DNA from: Thermovirga lienii DSM 17291
GTDB lineage: Bacteria > Synergistota > Synergistia > Synergistales > Thermovirgaceae
Reading direction: 5' to 3'
NCBI GenBank assembly: GCA_000233775.1
Contig: CP003096.1
Coordinates: forward strand, 186,001 to 250,000
DNA: 64,000 bases
Shown here: one piece after another, positions 16,301 through 23,845 of the stretch
Numbering within the stretch: the first letter of the stretch is position 1
Layout: every line of letters begins with the position of its first letter
Notes under the pieces: generated by a model
Told to the model about the DNA's origin: nothing
Seen by the model: only the letters and a program-made list of their open reading frames with translations
The model's database searches: none
Translations under genes and position numbers: made by a program

Positions 16301-17671
16301 ATGTCAAACAATAAAGGTGCAGGGGGGCAAATGGGGCGAGACCAGTTTAGAAGCCGCCTGGGATTTATCTTCGCGGCAGCTGGCTCTGCCATAGGCTTGG
16401 GCAATATATGGCGGTTTCCATACATGACAGGAGCCAGCGGTGGCGGCGCGTTCGTTTTGATGTATCTGGCTATAGTTTTGGTTGTTGGCGTAAGCTTGCT
16501 GTTAGTGGAATTTTCTATAGGCAGGCACGGCAAGGCCAATGCCGTTGATAGTTACGCTAAAATAAACAAGTCCTTTGCGTGGATAGGTTATTTGGGGGTT
16601 TTTACTTCTTTCCTTTTGATTTCCTACTATTCAGTTGTTGGCGGTTGGACCATATTCTACACCTTTAAATCTGCGACGGGTAGTCTTGCGAGCGTCCCTG
16701 CAGACCAGATGGGCAACTTTTTCGGAGGTTTCATAAGCAAGCCTCTTATGCCGCTCTTTTACCACTTTCTTTTCATAGCACTTACTGTGTGGATCGTTGC
16801 CAACGGCATATCAGGTGGGATAGAGAAATATACCAAAGCCCTGATGCCCCTTCTGTTCGTGATGCTTTTGATACTTTTGGTTAGGGCAATAACCCTTCCC
16901 GGCGCCATGAAGGGCGTGGCCTGGTATTTGAAGCCCGACTTTTCGAAGCTTACGGGCTCCACTGTGGTTGCAGCTTGTGGCCAGGTGTTTTTCTCCCTGT
17001 CGTTGGGACTTTCGGGCATGGTGACTTACGCTTCCTATCTTTCCAAGGACGAAAACCTCATCTCCAACTCCTTCATAGTGGCCATGGCGGACACATTGAT
17101 AGCCATAATAGCAGGATTCGTAATATTCCCAACCATATTTGCCTTTGGTGGAGAGCCCAGCGGCGGCCCGGGATTGGTTTTCATCTCCTTGCCTCAGATT
17201 TTCACTAAGATGCCTTTAGGGTCGGTGTTCGCTTTCATTTTCTTCTTGCTTTTGGTCATTGCAGCTCTCACGTCGTCCATCTCGATAATGGAGGTTTGCA
17301 TCACCTTCTTTACCGAAAAGGTCAAATGGAGCAGGTTGAAGGCTTCCCTGTTTTATGGAGCAGTGTGCTTTTTGCTTGGTGTCCCAGTGTCTTTGAGCTT
17401 TGGCATGTGGGGAGACGTGAAAATCCTTGGCAAAGGAATATTTGATCTGTTTGACTATTTCTGCTCCAATATCTCCCTACCTCTCAGCGGCCTTGCCTGC
17501 GCCATACTTGTCGGCTGGTTTTGGGGCAAAGACAAGGCCCTTGCGGAGGTCACAAACAACGGCACCATTCAAAGCAGCGTCGCCGGTTTGTGGTTTTTTA
17601 CCGTGAAATACATCATTCCTATCGTTCTTGGAATCATTTTCCTCCAGGCTATAGGTATACTCAATGTTTAA
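16301..17671 (+). CDS. Sodium-dependent transporter, NSS (SNF) family
   Basis: 456 residues with about 11 membrane segments. The N-terminal signature FIFAAAGSAIGLGNIWRFPY (about 24-43) is the unwound first helix that binds sodium and substrate in LeuT-type transporters, and TGASGGGAF follows. Bacterial NSS proteins import amino acids or related compounds with sodium. A GGAGGGAGAAGG site precedes the ATG. It is the last gene of the operon and is followed by a strong terminator at 17690. Its place after an aminotransferase supports an amino acid as the operon's substrate, but the substrate itself is unknown. Confidence 0.9.
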   Translation: MSNNKGAGGQMGRDQFRSRLGFIFAAAGSAIGLGNIWRFPYMTGASGGGAFVLMYLAIVLVVGVSLLLVEFSIGRHGKANAVDSYAKINKSFAWIGYLGVFTSFLLISYYSVVGGWTIFYTFKSATGSLASVPADQMGNFFGGFISKPLMPLFYHFLFIALTVWIVANGISGGIEKYTKALMPLLFVMLLILLVRAITLPGAMKGVAWYLKPDFSKLTGSTVVAACGQVFFSLSLGLSGMVTYASYLSKDENLISNSFIVAMADTLIAIIAGFVIFPTIFAFGGEPSGGPGLVFISLPQIFTKMPLGSVFAFIFFLLLVIAALTSSISIMEVCITFFTEKVKWSRLKASLFYGAVCFLLGVPVSLSFGMWGDVKILGKGIFDLFDYFCSNISLPLSGLACAILVGWFWGKDKALAEVTNNGTIQSSVAGLWFFTVKYIIPIVLGIIFLQAIGILNV

Positions 17672-17689
17672 GTAAGCTGATTTAGCTGT

Positions 17690-17724
17690 AAAAAGGCCTG
17701 CACGGAAAGGTGCAGGCCTTTTTT
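17690..17724 (+). terminator. Rho-independent terminator of the GntR catabolic operon
   Basis: GGCCTGCAC pairs with GTGCAGGCC (right arm 17710-17718) around a 6-base loop. The stem is flanked by A and T tracts (TTTTTT at 17719-17724). It lies about 20 bases after the stop of the transporter gene. Confidence 0.92.
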
Positions 17725-17784
17725 GTAGCTTTAGTTTTATGTCTTATTTTTTCATGCTAAAACAGCGAACGAGGTCTTATGTGT

Positions 17785-18130
17785 TTATTTTTCGTTCTTT
17801 TCCATGAATTCAGATATAACCTTATTGAATTCGTCAGGTTTTTCTAGGTGGTGGCAGTGTGAGCCTCCCTTTATGAGGCTTTGTACTTCGTCGACGAAGC
17901 GTTCGATAGTCCATAGCGATTTGGTGTCCTTAACTTCCGCTATAGAGTTGCCACAGCCGAGTTGATCGTAGAAAATAACAGGTCTTGTATTGGAAAGGGT
18001 CTCCAGCGATTCAAGGTAAAAATGAGTCATGCCAGGTCCGCCGTGAAGGACCAAGAGGGGAATACCAGACTTTTCCTCCATTGACGTCTATAAACCCTTC
18101 TTTAACACGGCTTTCTAAGTGTCTATCCAA
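17785..18130 (-). pseudogene. Degraded proline iminopeptidase-type alpha/beta hydrolase
   Basis: Only pieces of a roughly 300-residue hydrolase remain. An N-terminal piece from TTG at 18130 reads [19 protein letters not shown] frame change near 18065 then leads into the oxyanion-hole stretch [19 protein letters not shown] and [12 protein letters not shown]. After EVQSLI the frame jumps straight to [14 protein letters not shown], the catalytic-His region that normally lies about 180 residues later. The nucleophile GxSxG and the catalytic Asp are therefore missing. At least one frameshift/deletion and one in-frame deletion are needed to explain this. It cannot be an active enzyme. The open stretch 17785-18081 alone should not be annotated as a small protein. 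Confidence 0.8.
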
Positions 18131-18246
18131 TTGTAAATTATACTCTTTTGAGCGCCATATTTAAAATAATATGCAAAAATTTACTATGTTATTATAATGA
18201 TAGCATTTTGGGCAAAACAGGAAGGCTCAAAATTGGAGGAGTACTT

Positions 18247-18348
18247 ATGAAGTACGTTCGCATGGCTATTGAAAAAGAATCGCCGGAACAGTTGGGATAC
18301 GACAAGATAAAATACAACCTTACGGAAAGCTCTATACGTGACCGTTAA
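18247..18348 (+). CDS. 33-residue mini-ORF of unknown role
   Basis: ATG at 18247 has GGAGGAG nine bases upstream, and the frame closes after 33 codons, 10 bases before a terminator stem. The peptide is hydrophilic and includes SPEQLGYDKIKYNLTESS. It has no run of a single amino acid of the kind seen in attenuation leaders. The stretch faintly resembles the N-terminus of a class I aminotransferase, so it may be the remnant of a larger deleted gene, which would fit the degraded gene next to it. I do not assign a function. Confidence 0.35.
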   Translation: MKYVRMAIEKESPEQLGYDKIKYNLTESSIRDR

Positions 18349-18357
18349 AACCAATAA

Positions 18358-18395
18358 AACCGCTGCCTGGAGCCAAACTACCAGGGGCGGTTTTT
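18358..18395 (+). terminator. Rho-independent terminator after the mini-ORF
   Basis: ACCGC-TG-CCTGG pairs with CCAGG-G-GCGGT around a loop of about 10 bases and is followed by TTTTT. One small internal mismatch is present. It isolates the mini-ORF from panD. Confidence 0.75.
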
Positions 18396-18499
18396 ATTAC
18401 ATGGTGGCAAAATTGTGGTCCTTTAAGTACAATATGCAGGTGCTTTTCAGGTATTGAAAAAGAGGGTATTTTTTAAAAATTTGTTGGGGGTATGTAGTC

Positions 18500-18853
18500 T
18501 TGACCAGGAAGATGTTAAAGTCGAAGATACACAGGGCCACTGTAACAGAGGCGGATCTTAATTACGAAGGAAGCATAACCATAGACGAATCCTTGATGGA
18601 GATGGCAGATATACTGGAATTCGAGCAGGTTAACGTATGGAACATCAACGCAGGCACCAGGTTTACAACCTATGCCATGAAGGGAGAGCGCGGCAGCGGG
18701 ATCATATGCGTAAACGGCGCCGCGGCGAGGCTCGTTTCCGTTGGAGACTTGGTGATAATAGCAAGCTGGAAGGACGTAAGCGACGAGGAGGCAAAGTCGC
18801 ACGAACCGAAGATAGTATTCGTGGACGAAAACAACAGGCCAAAGGAGTCGTAG
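18500..18853 (+). CDS. panD: Aspartate 1-decarboxylase precursor
   Basis: 117 residues, the normal PanD length. The start is TTG at 18500, which gives [20 protein letters not shown]. The self-cleavage site is Gly24-Ser25 in NYEGSIT; Ser25 becomes the pyruvoyl group. The conserved [14 protein letters not shown] and [14 protein letters not shown] stretches follow. The enzyme makes beta-alanine from aspartate for pantothenate and CoA synthesis. It stands alone between a terminator and the microcompartment regulators; no other pan genes are in the window. CoA demand of the neighbouring acyl-CoA pathways may explain the position, but that is speculation. Confidence 0.95.
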   Translation: MTRKMLKSKIHRATVTEADLNYEGSITIDESLMEMADILEFEQVNVWNINAGTRFTTYAMKGERGSGIICVNGAAARLVSVGDLVIIASWKDVSDEEAKSHEPKIVFVDENNRPKES

Positions 18854-18886
18854 AGCGCGATTGTCCTTCTTTGAAGGGACTTCATA

Positions 18887-20119
18887 ATGGATGGAGCGGG
18901 GATGTACAGAGAGGGAACTTTAGAGTGGTGGAGGTACGTTGTAGATGTCGATGCCCTTGAGGGGATCGTAGAGAATTTTGCTGTGTCCAATAACTATGCC
19001 GCCATATTGACTACGCCGGAAGGGACACCTGTCACTAAACCCTGTAATTTCTCAAATTTCTGTAGAATAATGAGATCCATGGATGGAGGAAAAAGGTGTC
19101 GCAAAAGCGACGCGGAAGGCGGCAGAAAGGCCATAACCTCTGGAGATGTGAAGATATATACCTGCCATGCCGGGTTGATAGACATGGCGGTTCCCATAAT
19201 GCTGAGCGAGGATAAGACCGTTGGCATATTGTTAATGGGGCAGGTTAAGCTTAGAGAATACACCAATAAAGAAGTTCAAGAGCTAGCTGCTAGGTTTTGG
19301 CGTTTTGACTACGGGGAACGGAAGAAACTAATAGAAAGTTTCCTTAAGATACCTGTTGTAGATGAAGAACAGCTCAGAAGAAGCGCCATGCTTTTGAAGC
19401 TAGTGGCTTCCCACATAGTGACTATATGTGAGAAACACTTGTCCGAGAGAAAGTTCCTGGAAAAAGGGATAACCATAATGAAGAGAAAAGTGAACAAGGA
19501 AGCCCTCGAAAGGAACTTGAAACAGGCCCAGGTCAGGTCTTTGCAAAACAAGTTAAACCCGCACTTTATCTTTAACACCCTGAACGTGATCTCTCGTTTG
19601 GCTATGTTTGAGGGGGCCAAGCAGACCCAGGAGCTGACGATAAAATTTGCCGAGTATTTACGCTACGTCTTAGGAAAGCAAAAACGTGGGAATTTCGTCA
19701 TGCTGAAGGACGAGCTGGATTGTGTCAGGTGTTTCTTGGATATATATAAATCCAGGTTTGGGGAGAGGCTATCCTTTGAGATAGAGGCAGAGCCCGAGAC
19801 GTTGGACGTCTTTGTCCCGTTCATGCTTTTGCAGCCGGTGGTGGAAAATGCCGTAGTTCATGGTGTGGAACCATCTGTAAAACCTGCTTGCGTTACTATA
19901 AAAAGTTGCATAAGGGATGACCTTTTATACCTAACCGTAAAGGACGACGGGGTAGGATGTGACACAGAAAAGCTCAAAAAGGGGCTTGGACTCAGTAATC
20001 TAGAAGAAAAAGTGAGGTTATATTTCAAAGAGAAGGCTGACATAGCCTTCAAAAGCACCCCAAACGAAGGGACAGAGGTTCAGATAGTGATCCCTATAAT
20101 CAAGGAAGGGGAAAGATGA
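18887..20119 (+). CDS. PocR-domain sensor histidine kinase (LytS type)
   Basis: 410 residues. Residues about 15-185 form a PocR ligand-binding domain with conserved cysteines 53, 59, 71 and 93 and ending in VGILLMGQV. A coiled linker (about 195-220) leads to a His_kinase (LytS-type) domain with the phospho-acceptor His226 in LNPHFIFNTLN. An HATPase domain (about 300-405) carries ENAVVHG and GLGLSNL. No membrane segment is visible, so the sensor is cytoplasmic. PocR domains are known from propanediol/glycerol regulators, matching the diol microcompartment downstream. The start could also be ATG at 18902, which has GGAG upstream. The stop overlaps the response-regulator start by four bases. Confidence 0.88.
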   Translation: MDGAGMYREGTLEWWRYVVDVDALEGIVENFAVSNNYAAILTTPEGTPVTKPCNFSNFCRIMRSMDGGKRCRKSDAEGGRKAITSGDVKIYTCHAGLIDMAVPIMLSEDKTVGILLMGQVKLREYTNKEVQELAARFWRFDYGERKKLIESFLKIPVVDEEQLRRSAMLLKLVASHIVTICEKHLSERKFLEKGITIMKRKVNKEALERNLKQAQVRSLQNKLNPHFIFNTLNVISRLAMFEGAKQTQELTIKFAEYLRYVLGKQKRGNFVMLKDELDCVRCFLDIYKSRFGERLSFEIEAEPETLDVFVPFMLLQPVVENAVVHGVEPSVKPACVTIKSCIRDDLLYLTVKDDGVGCDTEKLKKGLGLSNLEEKVRLYFKEKADIAFKSTPNEGTEVQIVIPIIKEGER

Positions 20120-21717
20120 CTTCCAAAAAACTCAGCAAGTACAAACTTTTGATAGTTGAAGACGAACCAATAGAGAGCAAGGCTGTAAGGTTTGTGTTGG
20201 GAAAAGCCTTTGGTAACCTGTTTGAGGTCAAGGAAGCCAACGATATTTTTTCTTTTGAAGAAATAGCGCTTAACTGGCTGCCAGATATAGTTCTGTTGGA
20301 TATTCGGGTCCCAGGCGGCAATGGGTTATCTCAACTTAAGAAGTTGAGGGAAGAGGGCTTTGGCGGAGAGGTCATAGTCACTACTGCTTACGATGTCTTT
20401 GAATATGCCCAGGAAGCGGTAGAGTTAGGTGTGAGCTCTTTTTTGGTCAAGCCTGTTTCGGACGGCAAGCTTGTCGAGGCGATAAATAGTGTCGTCAAGA
20501 CCATAGAAGATAAGAAACAAGCTTTTGCTGAGAGCGACAAGATAAAGGATTTCGTTTCGAGAAATAAAGGAATTTTCGTATATGCAGCTTTGCAGGATCT
20601 GGTCAAACACAACAGGCTCGACAAAGACATAGAGATGGTCTTTTCCGCCCTCAAACTACCTCCTGTAAACCCCTGTGTGGTTTTAGGTGTTGCGTGCTTC
20701 AGCAGTTTTGACCCTGCGGGAGGCGGTTTAATTCATTTTTGGCGAGAGTTGGAAGGGGTCTTTGAGGACGGAGTTGTTGTGCCGTGGGGAGATTTTTGCT
20801 TCTTAGTGATGGTGCCCGCCCTGCAGGGAAGAGAAAGCGTGTCCTTTGAAGATATGGGGCTGAAGCTTCTTGGGCATCTTTCCTCTAGAGGCCTTAAATC
20901 TAATGTCATATGTGGTGGATATATCGCCGATTTGCGTAAGATGCCGAAAGTTATATCCCAGCTGGAGGAGGTCGTAGAGGAGAGCCTTTTTAAGGGTTTT
21001 GGGCAGGTTGTATTGTGCGATGATTCAGCGGAGAAAAAAGAAAATGAAACCGATCCACTAGCCCTCGAAAGTGATGGGCACAAGTCTTTCAACTATCTAG
21101 TAGATGGCTTTCTTAAAAACGACAGCAAGCTGGTTGCCGATAGCATTGAGGCCATAAATTCTTTTGCGGGAGAAATCGCGCTGAAGAATCTTGGGATGGC
21201 CAAGATGATTGCTTTGGGAATCTTGGGGCAGCTTCTGAGGTTGTTCATAGAGCTAAAGTGCGATTTTTCCATGATGAGAGAGTGGGCGAATAAGCAGATT
21301 CTAAATTTTCTCGGCGCTTCCAACCCTAAAGAGCTGAACAAGGCTTTCTCTCAGGCGATATTGAGTTCCTGGACGATCAGGAACAGCGCAGCGGATGAGT
21401 CGGCTATCATAGTGCAGCAGGTTCTGTCCTACATAAGGTCCCATTATGAGGACGTCACACTGCAAAGTGCCGCAGATTATGCCAACGTCAGCCCATCATA
21501 TTTGAGCAGGCTCTTTAAAAAATCTCTCAATAAGAGGTTCATAGATGTGGTAAAAGAAGAAAAAATAGAAAGAGCAAAGATATTGCTTTCTCAAGGCCTG
21601 TCTGTCAGGGACACCGCTTTGATGGTAGGATATGGGAACATAAATTACTTCAGCATCCTTTTCAAGCAGCTTACCGGCGAAAGCCCCTCGGAGTACGCTA
21701 AGAGGCACTCTTATTAA
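20116..21717 (+). CDS. Response regulator with AraC-type DNA-binding domain
   Basis: 533 residues. The N-terminal receiver (about 8-130) has the acidic pair in IVEDEP (about 15-16), the phospho-acceptor Asp62 in VLLDIRVPGG, a Thr/Ala switch in VTTAYD and Lys in FLVKPVS. A roughly 280-residue middle part is of the YesN type. The C-terminal AraC double helix-turn-helix (about 430-530) includes NVSPSYLSRLFKKSLNKRF and VGYGNINYFSILFK. It is translationally coupled to the kinase gene. It is the obvious activator of the microcompartment operon that begins 170 bases downstream, where A-rich direct repeats lie at helical spacing. The target assignment is inference. Confidence 0.93.
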   Translation: MTSKKLSKYKLLIVEDEPIESKAVRFVLGKAFGNLFEVKEANDIFSFEEIALNWLPDIVLLDIRVPGGNGLSQLKKLREEGFGGEVIVTTAYDVFEYAQEAVELGVSSFLVKPVSDGKLVEAINSVVKTIEDKKQAFAESDKIKDFVSRNKGIFVYAALQDLVKHNRLDKDIEMVFSALKLPPVNPCVVLGVACFSSFDPAGGGLIHFWRELEGVFEDGVVVPWGDFCFLVMVPALQGRESVSFEDMGLKLLGHLSSRGLKSNVICGGYIADLRKMPKVISQLEEVVEESLFKGFGQVVLCDDSAEKKENETDPLALESDGHKSFNYLVDGFLKNDSKLVADSIEAINSFAGEIALKNLGMAKMIALGILGQLLRLFIELKCDFSMMREWANKQILNFLGASNPKELNKAFSQAILSSWTIRNSAADESAIIVQQVLSYIRSHYEDVTLQSAADYANVSPSYLSRLFKKSLNKRFIDVVKEEKIERAKILLSQGLSVRDTALMVGYGNINYFSILFKQLTGESPSEYAKRHSY

Positions 21718-21725
21718 GTAAACCA

Positions 21726-21820
21726 GTCAAAAAAACAAAGATTTTAAGCAAAAAAACGAGTGCTATACAAATTAAACTTTTCTTTCTCTTTCCCCCTTTT
21801 AATTGGTCAAAAAAATAAGA
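21726..21820. promoter_or_regulatory. Candidate AraC-type direct-repeat sites before the microcompartment operon
   Basis: CAAAAAAAC occurs at 21728 and again at 21749, exactly 21 bp (two helical turns) apart. CAAAAAAAT follows at 21808, 80 bp from the first. The first and third share the longer form GTCAAAAAAAYAA. Tandem direct repeats at two-turn spacing are typical for dimeric AraC-family activators. They lie between the response-regulator stop and the first shell gene. Because the repeats are A-rich, chance similarity cannot be excluded. Confidence 0.45.
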
Positions 21821-21886
21821 CCTCCTTTAATTGAAGCCTTCCTACTGTTGTGAGAACATAACCGTTGGGAGGAGAGAGGGGGTCTG

Positions 21887-22225
21887 GTGGTGGAGAAAGC
21901 CAGGGTCATTCAAGAATATGTTCCAGGCAAGCAGATTACTCTTGCCCATATCATAAGGAACCCGCGCAAAGAGCTGTGCGAGAAGATAGGGATTGATCAT
22001 CAAGGTGCGATAGGCATACTCACCATTACCCCTGGCGAAGGATCAATTATAGCCGCAGACATTGCCTCCAAGTCAGCCTCGGTGCGAGTAGAGTTCGTCG
22101 ACCGCTTTACAGGTTGTCTTTTGATCAGCGGTGATGTCTCTTCAGTCGAAAATTCCCTCCGAAGCATAGTGGCCTTTTTCGGGTCGAAGCTTCTTTTCTC
22201 TTCTACAGAGGTGACCTTCTCATGA
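21887..22225 (+). CDS. pduU: Microcompartment shell protein, PduU/EutS type
   Basis: 112 residues from GTG at 21887 after a GGGAGGAGAG site. It has the circularly permuted BMC fold of PduU/EutS: an N-terminal RVIQEYVPGKQITLAHI strand that builds the small beta barrel, then IGILTITPGEGSIIAADIA. This hexamer forms a shell tile with a capped centre. It is the first gene of the operon and overlaps the next start by four bases. In Salmonella pduU and pduV are also adjacent near the end of the operon; here the pair stands first. Confidence 0.85.
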   Translation: MVEKARVIQEYVPGKQITLAHIIRNPRKELCEKIGIDHQGAIGILTITPGEGSIIAADIASKSASVRVEFVDRFTGCLLISGDVSSVENSLRSIVAFFGSKLLFSSTEVTFS

Positions 22226-22677
22226 CGAGAAGGGTGATGGTTGTGGGAAGAACTGGTGTAGGGAAGACTACTCTTCTGGAAAAGTTGGGGCTTTTGAACT
22301 CGGCGGTCAAGAAAACCGAAAGCGTTGAGTTCGCTCCTCAGTTCATAGACACTCCCGGTGAATTTATGGAAATGTCCAGATTCTATCATGCCCTCATCAC
22401 TTCCTCCACTAAGGCCGATGTCGTCTTGCTGGTAGTTGATGCTTCCAATCCTGGACAGCTACCTCCAGGCATATCCAAGGCTTTCGCTGCCCCTGTTTTG
22501 GGGTGTGTTAACAAGATAGACCTTTTGTGTGGCGATTGTGAGGAAAAAGTTGATAATGCCCGGAAAAAGTTGTTGGAAGCTGGGGTTGAGGAGGTGTATG
22601 CCGTATCTGCCAAAGAAGGGATAGGAGTAAGGGAACTCAAGGAAAAAATAGAAGAAATTTTATGGAGGTGCGCATGA
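22222..22677 (+). CDS. pduV: PduV/EutP-type small GTPase
   Basis: 151 residues. The Walker A motif GRTGVGKT (about 8-15), an IDTPGE stretch (about 39-44, switch II) and NKIDLL (about 93-98) define a P-loop GTPase. EutP/PduV proteins are tied to microcompartments; PduV has been linked to movement of the particles, and EutP was reported to have acetate kinase activity, so the role is uncertain. The start overlaps pduU by ATGA, and the next shell gene begins within two bases of the stop. Confidence 0.85.
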   Translation: MTRRVMVVGRTGVGKTTLLEKLGLLNSAVKKTESVEFAPQFIDTPGEFMEMSRFYHALITSSTKADVVLLVVDASNPGQLPPGISKAFAAPVLGCVNKIDLLCGDCEEKVDNARKKLLEAGVEEVYAVSAKEGIGVRELKEKIEEILWRCA

Positions 22678-22678
22678 C

Positions 22679-22957
22679 ATGAACGGAGAAGCTTTGGGTT
22701 TGATTGAGACCAGAGGGTTAGTGGGTTGTATCGAGGCTGCAGATGCCATGGTGAAAGCCGCAAACGTTAGACTGGTCGGCTACGAGAAGATTGGCTCTGG
22801 TTACGTCACCGTGATGGTCAGGGGAGATGTTGGAGCTGTAAAGGCCGCAGTTGACGCGGGACTTGCTGCAGCCAAAAAGGTTGGAGAAGTTGTTTCTGTA
22901 CATGTAATCCCAAGGCCGCATTCTGACACGGAAAAGATCCTTCCCAAGTTGGACTAA
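22679..22957 (+). CDS. pduA: BMC-H hexameric shell protein, PduA/PduJ type
   Basis: 92 residues, one BMC domain: [20 protein letters not shown] at the start, [18 protein letters not shown] (pore loop region), and [11 protein letters not shown] at the end. It is nearly the same length as PduA and closely related to the second copy at 29802. Hexamers form the main shell facets and a small pore for the diol. The two paralogues differ mainly at the KIGSG versus KLSGAG pore segment, so their pores may differ in selectivity. Confidence 0.92.
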   Translation: MNGEALGLIETRGLVGCIEAADAMVKAANVRLVGYEKIGSGYVTVMVRGDVGAVKAAVDAGLAAAKKVGEVVSVHVIPRPHSDTEKILPKLD

Positions 22958-23001
22958 TTGCGTTCTTGAGCATTTGAGCTTTGGAAAAGGGGGTTAGGGG
23001 A

Positions 23002-23808
23002 ATGGACCAGGAATTGATGGGAAAAGTGATGGAAGAAGTAATGAAGAGGCTTTCCGTTGCGGAAGAGCCCAAGAAGAAAGAAAGCCCAGCTCCAGCTTCA
23101 TGTTGTGAAGCATTGTCGGCGGCTGGGGTTACAGAGTTTGTCGGTACAGCTATGGGCGATACCATCGGGCTTGTTATAGCCAACCTTGAGAGCCGCATTC
23201 TTGAGAAGTTTGGTTGGGATCCGAAATACAGGTCCATAGGGATCATCTCCGACCGCGTAGGTGCAGGCCCTCAGATAATGGCAGCTGACGAGGCGGTTAA
23301 AGCCACCAACACCGAAGTGGTGCTTTTGGAGCTTCCAAGAGACACCAAAGGAGGGGCAGGCCACGGCTGTTTGATCCTCCTTGGCGCAGAAGACGTTTCC
23401 GATGCTCGCAGGGCTGTGGAAGTGGCCCTTAAAGACCTTGAGAGGACCTTCGGCGACGTCTATGCCAACGATGCCGGACACCTGGAGTTTCAGTATACCG
23501 CCAGGGCGAGCTACGCATGCAATAAGGCCTTTGGAGCCCCCCTTGGTAAGGCTTTTGGCCTTATCGTAGGTGCCCCTGCCGGAATAGGTGTGGTCATGAC
23601 CGATGCAGCTTTGAAGGCTGCAGAGGTGGAGATGCTCTTCTACAGCACGCCCACCAATGGCAATACCTATACCAATGAGGTTGTAATGGGCGTCACCGGC
23701 GATTCGGGGGCTGTAAGGCAGTCATTGATCGCGGCCCGCGAAGTGGGTCTCAAGTTGTTAGGAGCATTTGGTGAGCCTCCCAAATCTCTTACCAAACCAT
23801 ACATCTAA
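23002..23808 (+). CDS. pduB: BMC-T trimeric shell protein PduB
   Basis: 268 residues from ATG at 23002, which follows GGGGGTTAGGGG; an upstream TTG frame would add seven residues without support. The N-terminal helix MDQELMGKVMEEVMKRL and linker (about 1-40) resemble the extension that ties the shell to the enzymatic core in PduB. Two fused BMC domains follow (about 45-265), with ending REVGLKLLGAFGEPPKSL. In Salmonella a second start yields the shorter PduB'; a comparable internal start is not clear here. It forms pseudohexameric trimers in the shell. Confidence 0.92.
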   Translation: MDQELMGKVMEEVMKRLSVAEEPKKKESPAPASCCEALSAAGVTEFVGTAMGDTIGLVIANLESRILEKFGWDPKYRSIGIISDRVGAGPQIMAADEAVKATNTEVVLLELPRDTKGGAGHGCLILLGAEDVSDARRAVEVALKDLERTFGDVYANDAGHLEFQYTARASYACNKAFGAPLGKAFGLIVGAPAGIGVVMTDAALKAAEVEMLFYSTPTNGNTYTNEVVMGVTGDSGAVRQSLIAAREVGLKLLGAFGEPPKSLTKPYI

Positions 23809-23845
23809 GGCCGTACAGGCTTTGGTTATTGGGAGGTGAGCGCAA

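Noticed and set aside
17785-18081. A 98-residue alpha/beta hydrolase as a real small protein
   Set aside because: The nucleophile region is missing and the upstream part lies in another frame, so it is a pseudogene.
22981-23001. A TTG start at 22981 for pduB
   Set aside because: ATG at 23002 has the ribosome site and gives the expected N-terminal helix.
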